This document shows, in pieces, positions 1 through 7,213 of a stretch of DNA of 23,797 nt. This DNA is from Sulfuritalea sp. (GTDB taxonomy: Bacteria; Pseudomonadota; Gammaproteobacteria; Burkholderiales; Rhodocyclaceae). Position numbers and translations under genes: made by a program. Positions within the stretch are counted from its first letter, which is position 1, and the number at the start of each line of letters is the position of its first letter. The notes under the pieces are model-generated. The model did not search any database and was not told the origin of the DNA. It was given only the letters and a program-made list of their open reading frames with translations. The stretch lies in contig JAIPCS010000021.1 of the NCBI GenBank assembly GCA_021738105.1, positions 1 to 23,797 on the forward strand, in the 5' to 3' direction.

Positions 1-18
1 AACCGCCCATGGCGGTAA
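1..18 (+). CDS. ubiU: UbiU C-terminal end (partial)
   Basis: Frame 1 reads Asn-Arg-Pro-Trp-Arg and then TAA at 16-18, immediately before the ubiV start. UbiU proteins end in a similar aromatic/basic tail (E. coli UbiU ends His-Arg-Lys-Trp-Gln), and ubiU normally precedes ubiV. Only five codons are visible, so the call rests mainly on gene order. UbiU is the Fe-S partner of UbiV in oxygen-independent ubiquinone hydroxylation. Confidence 0.5.
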   Translation, partial: NRPWR

Positions 19-23
19 GCGAC

Positions 24-905
24 ATGCAAATCACACTCGGACCCCTGCTCTACTTCTGGCCGAAAGCCGAGGTCATGGAGTTCTATGCGCAGGCGGCGCA
101 ACACCCGGCGATCGACCGCATTTATCTGGGCGAGGCCGTCTGTTCGCGCCGCCAGCAATTGCGCACCGCCGACTGGATCGGCCTCGCCAAGGACTTGCGC
201 GAAGCGGGCAAGGAAGTGGTGCTGACGGCGCAGGCCCTGCTCGAATCCGAAAGCGACCTCAAGGCCTTGCGCCGGTTGATCGCCGATGCCGGAGGAATGA
301 TCGAGGCCAACGATCTGGGCGCCGTCAAGGTGGCCTGCGACGAGGGCTTGGGATTTGTTGCCGGACCGCACCTGAACATCTACAACGAACAGACCCTGGC
401 ATTCTTTGCCGCGCAGGGTTGCAAGCGCTGGCTGCCGCCGCTGGAAGTGGCCGGCAGCGTGATCGAGCAATTGCATGCCTCACGCCCGGCGGGCATGGAA
501 ACCGAGGTGTTCGCCTTTGGCAAGCTGCCGCTGGCATTTTCCGCACGCTGCTTTACCGCGCGCCACTACGGCCTGAACAAGGACGACTGCCAGTTCAAGT
601 GTCTCGATCATCCGGAAGGCATGCTGGTGAATACCCGCGAGGCGCAGGCGTTCCTGACGCTCAATGGCATCCAGACCATGTCGGCACAGACGTACAGCCT
701 GCTGGCGCAAATGCCGGAGCTGATGGCGCAGGGTATCGATGCAGTGCGTATCAGCCCGCAACCTGAGCATACATTTGAGATTGCCGAGGCTTTCGATCGG
801 GTGCGCCGCGGCCAGGCAGCGGCGGATCAGGAAGAATGGGCGCCAACCGGGCTGGTCAACGGATTCTGGTATGGTCGGGCCGGAACCGCTCTACTGACTG
901 CCTGA
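24..905 (+). CDS. ubiV: UbiV, oxygen-independent ubiquinone hydroxylation protein (U32 peptidase-like)
   Basis: This 293-residue U32-family protein, with UbiU, carries out the ring hydroxylations of ubiquinone synthesis without oxygen, using prephenate as oxygen donor in characterised members. Family hallmarks are visible: [10 protein letters not shown] at the N-terminus, [10 protein letters not shown], and SARCFTAR followed by a second cysteine pair. Cysteines 40, 176, 189 and 193 match the four [4Fe-4S] ligands known in E. coli UbiV (39, 176, 193, 197). I chose ATG 24 over the in-frame ATG at 9 because known UbiV proteins begin at the [11 protein letters not shown] segment, and because the ATG at 9 lies inside the end of ubiU. 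ubiT follows after 8 bases, so ubiU-ubiV-ubiT form an operon. It implies ubiquinone is made under anoxic or microoxic conditions. Confidence 0.93.
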   Translation: MQITLGPLLYFWPKAEVMEFYAQAAQHPAIDRIYLGEAVCSRRQQLRTADWIGLAKDLREAGKEVVLTAQALLESESDLKALRRLIADAGGMIEANDLGAVKVACDEGLGFVAGPHLNIYNEQTLAFFAAQGCKRWLPPLEVAGSVIEQLHASRPAGMETEVFAFGKLPLAFSARCFTARHYGLNKDDCQFKCLDHPEGMLVNTREAQAFLTLNGIQTMSAQTYSLLAQMPELMAQGIDAVRISPQPEHTFEIAEAFDRVRRGQAAADQEEWAPTGLVNGFWYGRAGTALLTA

Positions 906-913
906 ACGCGCCT

Positions 914-1387
914 ATGACCACGCCACTGAATCTCCCCACGATCCCTGCCTTCAAGTTGCCGCCGCTGATTGCGCGCATGGGCGCACGGCTGCCGCAATGG
1001 CCGCACTCGGTCAATCTGGTTCTGGCGCTGAACGCGGCAAAAAGACTGGGCGTATTGCCGGAAGAGTCCCTGCACGAACTCGAAGGCCGGCATTTTCGCG
1101 TGACTGTGCTGGACACCGGCATGGTGGTGGATTTCGCCTACCGCGCGGGAGCGTTTCGCCCGATCTTTAGACCGCCGGGCACTCCCGACCTGCACTTTAC
1201 GGCCCGCCTGTCGGCGTTCTTGCAGATGGTGAGTCGCCAGGAAGATCCGGATACCCTGTTCTTCAATCGCACCCTGAGCATCGAAGGCGACACCGAACTG
1301 GGCTTGCGCGTCAAGAACATGCTCGATGCGCTTGAATGGCCGCGCCTGGCCTGGCAGGGACTGCGCCCCACCTTCCTGAAAAACTGA
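914..1387 (+). CDS. ubiT: UbiT, SCP2-domain accessory protein of anaerobic ubiquinone synthesis
   Basis: This is a 157-residue sterol-carrier-protein-2 (SCP2) domain protein in the position and size range of UbiT (YhbT). UbiT binds lipids and is needed, with UbiU and UbiV, for oxygen-independent ubiquinone synthesis. The SCP2 core is recognisable around LNAAKRLGVLPEESLHELEG, the TVLDTG strand and FTARLSAFLQMVSRQEDPDT. ATG 914 is preferred to upstream in-frame starts because it follows the ubiV stop by 8 bases, whereas an earlier start would overlap ubiV. No transcription terminator is evident after the stop. Confidence 0.88.
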   Translation: MTTPLNLPTIPAFKLPPLIARMGARLPQWPHSVNLVLALNAAKRLGVLPEESLHELEGRHFRVTVLDTGMVVDFAYRAGAFRPIFRPPGTPDLHFTARLSAFLQMVSRQEDPDTLFFNRTLSIEGDTELGLRVKNMLDALEWPRLAWQGLRPTFLKN

Positions 1388-1433
1388 GGACTGCACTCCG
1401 GATAAAAGCAATTTAAATAGCTCAATCCAGCTT

Positions 1434-1450
1434 GATAGGCATTTACTATC
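1434..1450. promoter_or_regulatory. Inverted repeat GATAG-N7-CTATC upstream of rubrerythrin
   Basis: Within the 147-bp gap between ubiT and the rubrerythrin gene there is an inverted repeat with 5-base arms and a 7-base spacer. It contains ATAG-N7-CTAT, the half-pattern spacing known from OxyR sites, but I cannot find the second copy a full OxyR site would have. A weak sigma70-like pair lies just downstream: TTGCAA at 1458-1463 and TATGAC at 1482-1487, 18 bases apart. Assignment to OxyR or any other redox regulator is inference. Confidence 0.3.
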
Positions 1451-1534
1451 TATCGTATTGCAACAACTCATTGGATTTTGCTATGACAGGGCCCTAACAT
1501 GTGAAGCGTCAACCCCATTTCAAGGAGACGCAGC

Positions 1535-2005
1535 ATGAAAAGCCCTTCCGTGACCCTCAGCAACATCGAGTCGGCCTTTGCCGGTGAGTCGATGGCCCAT
1601 ATCAAATACCGCTATTTCGCCAAACTCTGTCGCGCCGCCGGCGACGAGGCAACGGCACTCGCTTTCGAGGAAACCGCCGCGCAGGAAGTTCAGCACGCGT
1701 TCGGCCATCTCGATCTGCTCTATCCCGCCGCCGAGATGAGCCCCGCGCGCTGCCTGCAAATGGCCATCGACGGCGAAACCTACGAATACACCGAGATGTA
1801 TCCCAAGTTTCGCCACGCCGCCGAAGCGGAAGGCCACCAAGCCGCGATCAGGGAAATCGACGAGCAGATTGCCGAATCGAAAGAGCATGCAACCCGTTTT
1901 GCCAAAACGCTGGAACTCGCCGCCAGGCGCTTTGCCGCGCTGGCCAAAGTCGAAGAGCGGCACGCCGCTCACTACCAGGCCCGGCTTGATGTCGTTTCGG
2001 CCTGA
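1535..2005 (+). CDS. Rubrerythrin (ferritin-like di-iron protein without rubredoxin domain)
   Basis: This 156-residue cytoplasmic ferritin-like protein probably reduces hydrogen peroxide at a di-iron centre. Visible features are the four-helix pattern with ligand motifs ESMAHIKYRYFAK, FEETAAQEVQHAF and the GETYEYTEMYP segment, then a C-terminal helical stretch with EERHAAHY. Classical rubrerythrin carries a C-terminal rubredoxin domain, which is missing here. A separate rubredoxin gene starts 33 bases downstream, so the two halves are encoded apart but side by side. A strong ribosome binding site (AAGGAG, about 1521-1526) supports the start. This suits an organism that lives at low oxygen and meets peroxide on exposure to air. 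The family call is secure; the peroxidase role is family knowledge. Confidence 0.9.
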   Translation: MKSPSVTLSNIESAFAGESMAHIKYRYFAKLCRAAGDEATALAFEETAAQEVQHAFGHLDLLYPAAEMSPARCLQMAIDGETYEYTEMYPKFRHAAEAEGHQAAIREIDEQIAESKEHATRFAKTLELAARRFAALAKVEERHAAHYQARLDVVSA

Positions 2006-2038
2006 TATCCTTCACCCCAATTTTGACAGGAGAAACCA

Positions 2039-2203
2039 ATGAAACAATGGCAATGTATTGTGTGTGGCTGGGTTTATGACGAAGCCGCCGGTGACGCAGA
2101 CCATGGTCTTGCCCCCGGCACGCGCTGGGCAGACGTACCCGAAGATTTCGTCTGCCCGGAGTGCGGCGTGCCCAAGGCTGATTTCATCATGATGGAAATC
2201 TAG
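2039..2203 (+). CDS. Rubredoxin
   Basis: This 54-residue rubredoxin is a small one-electron carrier with a single Fe(Cys)4 site. Both metal-binding knuckles are present: CIVCG near residues 6-10 and CPECG near residues 39-43. The conserved core aromatics and the D-x-x-x-GLAPGTRWADVPEDFVCP segment lie between them. The ribosome binding site AGGAGA (about 2029-2034) is well spaced from ATG 2039. It follows the rubrerythrin gene closely and is probably its electron donor, replacing the rubredoxin domain that rubrerythrin lacks here. Length and motif spacing are typical. Confidence 0.95.
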   Translation: MKQWQCIVCGWVYDEAAGDADHGLAPGTRWADVPEDFVCPECGVPKADFIMMEI

Positions 2204-2281
2204 ACAGGGCAGCCACACAGACTGCGAAAACTCGGCGCTCGCAGCACGGCAACGGGTACGGCAAAAGTAATAAGCGGATTA

Positions 2282-2308
2282 GGGGCGGGCTGTGTTACAG
2301 TCCGCCCC
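2282..2308 (+). promoter_or_regulatory. Strong hairpin in the rhlE leader
   Basis: An 11-bp stem (2282-2292 with 2298-2308, one G-T wobble) closes on a 5-base loop TGTTA, between rubredoxin and rhlE. A second, weaker stem (ACGACCG 2323-2329 with CGGTCGT 2343-2349) follows. No T-run follows the first hairpin (next bases are GCTTCACC), so a simple intrinsic terminator for rubredoxin is unlikely. The rest of the 248-bp gap holds no other gene I can support. Confidence 0.45.
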
Positions 2309-2451
2309 GCTTCACCTCTTCAACGACCGCGCCCCAGTCTGCCGGTCGTGCCCGAATGGCGACTCAAGTCCCCAAAAGGTTAGACCCCATAGAAGTTTCC
2401 GCCCAGATTGGCCTGCACGTGTGCGGGGGTCGGCTTCAGAGGTAATACAAA

Positions 2452-3789
2452 ATGCAATTCACCGACCTCGGCCTTTCGGCCGAGCTTCTGCGCGCCATCG
2501 GCGAGCAGGGCTACACCACGCCCACCCCTGTCCAGCAACAGGCCATCCCGCACATTCTCGCCGGCCGCGATCTCGAAGCCCTGGCCCAGACCGGCACCGG
2601 CAAGACCGCCGCCTTTGTGCTGCCCATCCTGCAACGCTTGACCAACCCGCTCACCAGCGAGATCAACAGCCCGTTGCAAAAAATCAAGCACACCGCCCCG
2701 CGCGTGCTGGTATTGGTACCCACGCGCGAACTTGCCGCTCAAGTGGTGGAAAGTGTGCGCACCTATGGCGCGCACACCGGTCTGCGCAGCCTGGCTGTAT
2801 TCGGCGGCGTCGGCATCAATCCGCAAATCCAGACCATGCGCCGCGGCATCGACATCCTGGTGGCGACACCGGGCCGTCTGCTCGACCACCTGAGCCAGCG
2901 CACCGCTGATCTTTCGAAGGTGGAGACATTAGTGCTCGACGAAGCCGATCGCATGTTCGACATGGGCTTCATCCGCGATATCCGCCGCATCATCGAGCGC
3001 CTGCCCAAGGTAAGGCAGAACCTGATGTTTTCCGCCACCTTCGCCCCCGAAGTGCGCGAATTGGCCCATACCGTGTTGAAGAACCCGGCCATGGTCGAGG
3101 TCGCCAGGCGCAATGCGCCCGCCGAACTGGTTTCGCATTCGGTGATCAAGGTGGACAAGGAACAGAAACGCGACTTGCTGCTGCATCTGTTTGCCGCTCA
3201 CGGCTGGCACCAGGTACTGGTGTTTTGTCGTACCAAGCATGGCGCTGACGCACTGACACGCAAGCTCGAACAATCCGGCGTACGCTCCGCCGCCCTGCAC
3301 GGCAACAAGTCGCAAAATGCCCGCACCCGCGCCCTGGCCGACTTTAAATCCGGCAAGCTGGCCGCGCTGGTGGCCACCGACATTGCCGCACGCGGCCTCG
3401 ACATCGATTCGCTGCCGCGCGTAGTGAATTTCGAACTACCGAACGTACCCGAGGACTATGTGCACCGCATTGGCCGCACCGGCCGTGCCGGTGCCAGCGG
3501 CGAAGCGCTGTCGCTGGTGAGCAGCGACGAGCGGATTCAGTTGCGCGACATCGAGCGCCTGCTGAAGCTGGACATCGCGTCCACCGTGCTGCCGGGTTTC
3601 GAGCCGCAACACAATCACTCGGTACCGCGCCCCTCGGCCGGCCGCCCGCCGGCCCACAAGCCGGCCCAGGCCCGTACCCGCAGCGGCACGGGAGATCGCA
3701 GCGGCGCCCCGCGTCCGCCGCGTCCGGCCCGCACCGGAACAGGTGGTGCCAAACCGGCCAGCCACCACAGCGGCCAGCGGCATCGTTAA
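2452..3789 (+). CDS. rhlE: ATP-dependent RNA helicase RhlE (DEAD-box)
   Basis: This 445-residue DEAD-box helicase unwinds short RNA duplexes using ATP and acts in ribosome assembly and RNA turnover. All core motifs are visible in order: Q motif ([10 protein letters not shown]), motif I AQTGTGKT, Ia PTRELAAQ, Ib TPGRLLD, motif II DEAD within [13 protein letters not shown], motif III SAT, motif IV VFCRTK, motif [13 protein letters not shown] and motif [12 protein letters not shown]. The last roughly 75 residues are a disordered tail rich in Pro, Arg, Gly and Ala, typical of RhlE and likely to bind RNA. The start follows AGAGG (about 2438-2442). The gene stands alone between a structured leader and a terminator. 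Confidence 0.93.
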   Translation: MQFTDLGLSAELLRAIGEQGYTTPTPVQQQAIPHILAGRDLEALAQTGTGKTAAFVLPILQRLTNPLTSEINSPLQKIKHTAPRVLVLVPTRELAAQVVESVRTYGAHTGLRSLAVFGGVGINPQIQTMRRGIDILVATPGRLLDHLSQRTADLSKVETLVLDEADRMFDMGFIRDIRRIIERLPKVRQNLMFSATFAPEVRELAHTVLKNPAMVEVARRNAPAELVSHSVIKVDKEQKRDLLLHLFAAHGWHQVLVFCRTKHGADALTRKLEQSGVRSAALHGNKSQNARTRALADFKSGKLAALVATDIAARGLDIDSLPRVVNFELPNVPEDYVHRIGRTGRAGASGEALSLVSSDERIQLRDIERLLKLDIASTVLPGFEPQHNHSVPRPSAGRPPAHKPAQARTRSGTGDRSGAPRPPRPARTGTGGAKPASHHSGQRHR

Positions 3790-3808
3790 GCCTCCCGTCT
3801 GATTACAA

Positions 3809-3844
3809 GAAACAACAAGGCCCCGTGAGGGGCCTTGTTGTTTC
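3809..3844. terminator. Bidirectional intrinsic terminator
   Basis: A perfect 16-bp stem (3809-3824 pairing with 3829-3844) closes on the tetraloop GTGA. It has a GGCCCC core and an A-rich left/T-rich right flank. It sits 19 bases after the rhlE stop and 28 bases before the stop of the opposite-strand ATPase gene, so it can end transcription from both sides. Confidence 0.9.
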
Positions 3845-3871
3845 AGTCCACGATCGACGCTTGCAGGCGTT

Positions 3872-4723
3872 CTACCGGATTCTCGCGATTGCGATTTCCA
3901 GCAGCGCCATGAAATCCTGCTCGTCCCGAACTTTGGCCACTTCTGCCGACGTCACGGTGTAACCGTGTGGGCGCGCGATCGCCTCGTAGCGCGGAATGCG
4001 CGAACGAAACAGATGCGGAAAAATCCAGCGCGTGAAATCATCCGGATCGACCGAAGCGACATCTTTCCCGGTCTCTGCCTGAAAACGCGGAAGATACTCC
4101 GCCAGAAACTCCGGACGAAAATACAGCGGCTTGGGGTCGGCCTGGGCGCGTCGGATCAATTCGGTTTCCTCTTCCGCCGTCGTAACCTGAATGTAGAGGA
4201 TGATCGTGTGCCGCACCAGAAGGTCAATCACGTCCGGCTCTTCAAGCTCGCACAAGCTGCCACCGACATCATTGACGAAATGCTCATACCCATAGGTTTC
4301 CTGTGCCTTCTTGACGAAGGCCGGCACGTCGCGCATCGCGGCGATCTCGGCTTCGCGATACATGGCCTGGCGGCGCAAAAACTCATCCAGCAGCATGCCG
4401 CCGCGTGCCGGGTCGCCGAGCTTGCCGATGAAAGACAGTACCGGTCCCAAATCGTCGACCTTGATGTTGTTCTTGATGTCGATCCAGTCGCGGCGCAGCA
4501 GATCGCGCAGGAATGGCACTTGCATGGCCTCCTGCTTGACCAGATCGAGAATCGGTTCGTCGAGGTAACGCTTGCCGATACGAAAGTCGGCCGAGTAGTG
4601 GAACCAGTCGTGACGTCGCAATTTGGACGACAGCCAGGTCTTGCCGACGCCGGACATGCCCAGCAGAGTGATTTTCTTGTGCGGCCAGTTGCGGAAGGAG
4701 TCGATGCTGAACTTCATGAACAT
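3872..4723 (-). CDS. P-loop ATPase of unknown role
   Basis: This 283-residue protein has a clear Walker A motif, GMSGVGKT (residues 22-29). It looks like a single NTPase domain with a charged C-terminal half. There is no signal peptide or membrane segment, so it is probably cytoplasmic. I do not recognise a characterised family: it resembles conserved proteobacterial ATP-binding proteins without assigned function. No Shine-Dalgarno sequence precedes the ATG at 4723 or the in-frame ATG at 4717. A perfect TATAAT lies only a few bases upstream (4726-4731), so the message may be leaderless. It lies downstream of the sulfur operon on the same strand after a 131-bp gap containing one copy of the 25-bp repeat, and could be partly co-transcribed with it. 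Confidence 0.75.
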   Translation of the reverse strand: MFMKFSIDSFRNWPHKKITLLGMSGVGKTWLSSKLRRHDWFHYSADFRIGKRYLDEPILDLVKQEAMQVPFLRDLLRRDWIDIKNNIKVDDLGPVLSFIGKLGDPARGGMLLDEFLRRQAMYREAEIAAMRDVPAFVKKAQETYGYEHFVNDVGGSLCELEEPDVIDLLVRHTIILYIQVTTAEEETELIRRAQADPKPLYFRPEFLAEYLPRFQAETGKDVASVDPDDFTRWIFPHLFRSRIPRYEAIARPHGYTVTSAEVAKVRDEQDFMALLEIAIARIR

Positions 4724-4725
4724 CG

Positions 4726-4731
4726 ATTATA
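4726..4731 (-). promoter_or_regulatory. Candidate -10 box of the ATPase gene
   Basis: On the - strand this reads TATAAT, 2 bases before ATG 4723 and 8 bases before ATG 4717. A transcript from it would begin at about the start codon. I find no good -35 element at the usual spacing. Confidence 0.35.
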
Positions 4732-4775
4732 GGGACAGGCGGCCCCAATTCATTCGGACGTGCGGCGGTGCCCGG

Positions 4776-4800
4776 AAAAGTCGGCGCTGGCGATACGGCT
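4776..4800 (+). repeat. 25-bp interspersed repeat, copy a
   Basis: This copy lies in the 131-bp gap between the cytochrome and ATPase genes. It matches the consensus (AAAAGTCGGCGCTGG followed by CGAGACGGCG) at 23 of 25 positions. Nothing else is evident in this gap apart from the -10 box. Confidence 0.7.
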
Positions 4801-4854
4801 GAATCCAGCGGGCAATAGAGTCAGAGGCCTCTTGCAGCGCAAACAACCGCCGAT

Positions 4855-5460
4855 TTACCGCGAGTGCTCATACCAGGTGATGAGGGCCGACAATTCCAGA
4901 TCACTGAAGGGATTGGCCAGGCTGGTCGTACGATCGCCACGCACACCCAGCAGCAGCCGGGCGGCGAATTCCTCACGTGGCATGGTCCTGAGTTGGGTGA
5001 CCAGATTCTTCGCCGGCAACAGAGTATCCGCGTTTGCGGCGTCATGACAGGCGGCGCAGGTGGTCTTGTGAATCGACTCACCAAGCGCCAGCATTTCAGG
5101 TGTTGGCGTGATTGGAAGCAAGGAACGGGCATCGAAGGGATGCAGCCGCCGCAGTGTCGCCAGCGTGTCCGAAAACGCGCGCCAGTCGCGACGGACGAGT
5201 GATGCACGCAAAGCGACTACGGGCTTTGGTTCGCCGGTCACCCGCCGCAGCATCAGCGGCAGGGAAGCCAGCGCCCCGTTCAGGCGCATGATCAGGCCCT
5301 CGCGCTCGCGCGGCCCGCCTTCACTGGCTGTCAGACGGCGCGTATCGCCTGCCATGACGGCCAGTTCCGCCGCCAGACGTCGCTCATGCTCTCCCGCGGC
5401 CTGAGCGACGGCACAACAGCATGCCGCCGTCAGGAAAGCGAGGAGACTACGACAGCGCAC
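4855..5460 (-). CDS. Exported mono-heme c-type cytochrome
   Basis: This 201-residue protein is exported and binds one covalent haem. It has an N-terminal signal peptide (RCRSLLAFLTAACCCAVAQA, likely cleaved after AQA) and one haem motif CAACH in the C-terminal third. A class I cytochrome C-terminal helix (FSDLELSALITWYEHS) follows. The first roughly 100 mature residues are helical and lack motifs I recognise. I chose GTG 5460, 5 bases after the upstream rhodanese stop, because longer versions extend into the rhodanese gene and would bury the signal peptide. It is the last gene of the sulfur operon. An electron-accepting role in sulfur oxidation is inferred from context only. Confidence 0.75.
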   Translation of the reverse strand: MRCRSLLAFLTAACCCAVAQAAGEHERRLAAELAVMAGDTRRLTASEGGPREREGLIMRLNGALASLPLMLRRVTGEPKPVVALRASLVRRDWRAFSDTLATLRRLHPFDARSLLPITPTPEMLALGESIHKTTCAACHDAANADTLLPAKNLVTQLRTMPREEFAARLLLGVRGDRTTSLANPFSDLELSALITWYEHSR

Positions 5461-5465
5461 AAGCT

Positions 5466-6398
5466 TCAGTGCAGCTTGACCTTCTGCTCGACCGGGCCGG
5501 CCTTGGCCATGGTCCATTCGACCATGGAGCCATCGTAGAGCTTGACCTTCTTGTTGCCCATCAATTCGCTGGCAACGAACCAGCCGACAGACGCCCAGTG
5601 CCCTGTGTTGCAGAAAGAGATCTGCTCGCCGCTGGTCGGAACGCTGGCCAGTTTGAACAACTGCTCCAACTCACCCTTGTCGCGGAATTGACCCTGTCCA
5701 TTCACGGTCAGCCAGCCGTTAGGCAGGTTTTTGGCGCCTTCGAGCGTGCCACTGGCTGTCGCCTTTGGATGCCGGTTGATGCCCGCGAATTGGTCTTCCG
5801 GCCGATTATCCACCAGCAATACTCCGGCCGCCTTGGCCTTCTTGATGTCGTCGACGGTAGCGATCATTTCCTTGCGCAGATTGACCTTGAAAGTCTTGGC
5901 TTCCGGCTTGACCGCACCGGCCTGCATCGGGTTGGTCTTGTCCTTGGCATAGGCAGCCATACCACCATTCAGGATGGAAACATTGTCATGACCGAGCACT
6001 TTGAATGTCCAGTACACCCGCGTGCCGATGCCCATATCGCTCGATGACATACCCGGCGGCACCAGTACCACGTGCGTCGAATTATCAATACCAAGCTTGC
6101 CGATCATCGCCGCCAGAGGTTCCGTCTTGGCCGGGAAAAAGTCCGGTATCTTGTCGCTGCGCTCCTCGCGCCAGCCATCCTTGCCATAGTTGCTGTTGAC
6201 CGCACCGGGAATGTGGCCGCGCAGATAATCGGATGCCGGCAGAAATTCGACAAAGACGATGCCGGGTTTACCGGTGTTGGCCTTGACCCAAGCCACATCC
6301 ACCAAGGGATCGGCGGCGAAGGCTGCGCCGGCGAAACCGGACAGGAATGTCAAGGCCAGCAAGAATGACCGGCCGCTATTCATTAATATGCTTCTCAT
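5466..6398 (-). CDS. Periplasmic rhodanese (thiosulfate sulfurtransferase type), active-site Cys present
   Basis: This 310-residue exported protein has two tandem rhodanese domains. Such enzymes move sulfane sulfur between thiosulfate, persulfides and acceptor thiols. Residues 10-29 form a signal peptide ending AAFAA. The C-terminal domain holds the catalytic loop F-C263-N-T-G-H-W-A-S followed by the family-typical KLYDGSMVEW. Cys263 appears to be the only cysteine in the mature protein, as expected for a persulfide-forming residue. The N-terminal domain lacks a catalytic cysteine, as is usual. ATG 6398 is chosen because AAGGAGGA (6406-6413) precedes it and the signal peptide starts there; an upstream in-frame start lacks both. 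Its own strong ribosome binding site and a 56-base gap to the previous gene may allow separate expression. Confidence 0.88.
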   Translation of the reverse strand: MRSILMNSGRSFLLALTFLSGFAGAAFAADPLVDVAWVKANTGKPGIVFVEFLPASDYLRGHIPGAVNSNYGKDGWREERSDKIPDFFPAKTEPLAAMIGKLGIDNSTHVVLVPPGMSSSDMGIGTRVYWTFKVLGHDNVSILNGGMAAYAKDKTNPMQAGAVKPEAKTFKVNLRKEMIATVDDIKKAKAAGVLLVDNRPEDQFAGINRHPKATASGTLEGAKNLPNGWLTVNGQGQFRDKGELEQLFKLASVPTSGEQISFCNTGHWASVGWFVASELMGNKKVKLYDGSMVEWTMAKAGPVEQKVKLH

Positions 6399-6454
6399 GT
6401 GAGTCTCCTCCTTCAGGGTTTTTGTGGGTGCTACGGGTGATTCCGGGTGATTTC

Positions 6455-6640
6455 TCAAGTACTGACGATCAGGTCAGCAGCCAAAAGAGCATCAATGACG
6501 CCATCCCAATCGCTGTCCAGCATGTTCCGACGCCTTGCATCGACGACATCGATCCGGTGCGTCGCTTGCGCCTGCCGCAAGGCGGCAATCACGGTCTGCG
6601 CGTCGGGGAACAGACCGGTATCCAGTTGGACGATGTTCAT
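6455..6640 (-). CDS. Small conserved-looking protein of the DsrE-like trio
   Basis: This 61-residue protein begins MNIVQLDTGLFPDA and has an Asp-Val-Val-Asp-Ala-Arg-Arg-Arg segment. It starts 7 bases after the stop of the preceding DsrE-like gene, behind GTGAGG, so translation in series is likely. I do not recognise a named family. By position and size it could play a part like the smallest subunit of TusBCD or DsrEFH, but I see no conserved cysteine (there is none in the protein), which argues against a direct sulfur-carrying role. Function unknown. Confidence 0.6.
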   Translation of the reverse strand: MNIVQLDTGLFPDAQTVIAALRQAQATHRIDVVDARRRNMLDSDWDGVIDALLAADLIVST

Positions 6641-6647
6641 GTTGGCC

Positions 6648-6926
6648 TCACAGGGAAAGCACGATGTCGGCGTTGGTCATGGCCATGGCCAGTGCAGCCG
6701 CGTCGAGCAGAGGCAGATCGTCGGCCATTTCTGCGACGGTAGTCTGCGGCTCGATGCCGGTTAGCTCCAGCAGTTCGGCATTGGCCGCGTTTTCTTCGCT
6801 TTCAGCCACCGGCCCGGTCATGAAGACAAGACCGAGCTGGTGACCGAAGATGGTCAGACCGGCGGCCACGCGCATGGCCTCGGCATGATTGCGCCGGGCG
6901 AGCACCAGAATTTTCTTGTCGCTCAC
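6648..6926 (-). CDS. DsrE/TusD-like small protein
   Basis: This 92-residue cytoplasmic protein has the alternating strand/helix pattern of the DsrE/DsrF-like fold: a KKILVLARR strand, an AEAMRVAAGLTIFGHQLGLVFMTG stretch and a C-terminal ALAMAMTNADIVLSL strand. Its start ATGA overlaps the stop of the preceding gene (6923-6926), so the two are translationally coupled. There is no cysteine, so it would be a structural or non-carrier partner of a DsrE-type complex. The fold assignment comes from pattern and context rather than a decisive motif. Confidence 0.65.
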   Translation of the reverse strand: MSDKKILVLARRNHAEAMRVAAGLTIFGHQLGLVFMTGPVAESEENAANAELLELTGIEPQTTVAEMADDLPLLDAAALAMAMTNADIVLSL

Positions 6927-7213
6927 AGGCTGACAACCTTGCTGGCTTCACCCATCAGTGCGCTGTTGACGGTCTGGCTGCCGGCCTCGACGGGGCAGGG
7001 CACGCCCGGACAGAATCGGTGCCAGGATTCCTCACAGACCACGGCGCGTTCGGATGCGCCAAGCGCCGCAGTCAGGTCGGCATCCTTGAGACTCAGCACG
7101 CCTTCGTGAGTGAAGAAAATCCCGACGCGACAACCCGCGCGGTCTGCGGCGAGCAGCAGCGGAAGCAGCAGTTGCCCACCGGTCGCCGTGCTGACATGAA
7201 ACAGCATATCCAT
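6923..7213 (-). CDS. DsrE-family-like protein with cysteine cluster
   Basis: This 96-residue protein begins MDMLFHVSTATGGQLLLPLLLAADRAG and has the IFFTHEGV strand, typical of DsrE-like folds. It has four cysteines, including C-E-E-S-W-H-R-F-C-P-G-V-P-C near residues 60-73. These could carry persulfide or bind a metal. The start overlaps the stop of the upstream membrane rhodanese by one base (TGATG at 7211-7215), and its own stop overlaps the next start. I reject the longer in-frame version to 7399 because it lies inside the rhodanese gene. A sulfur-relay role in the cytoplasm is inferred from family and neighbours. Confidence 0.7.
   Translation of the reverse strand: MDMLFHVSTATGGQLLLPLLLAADRAGCRVGIFFTHEGVLSLKDADLTAALGASERAVVCEESWHRFCPGVPCPVEAGSQTVNSALMGEASKVVSL

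Noticed and set aside
2282..2308. Leader hairpin as an intrinsic terminator of rubredoxin
   Set aside because: The stem is strong but no T-run follows, so I kept it as a leader structure only.
2292..2909. 205-codon + strand frame overlapping the rhlE start
   Set aside because: It is out of frame with rhlE, rich in Arg/His/Pro and starts in the leader hairpin loop.
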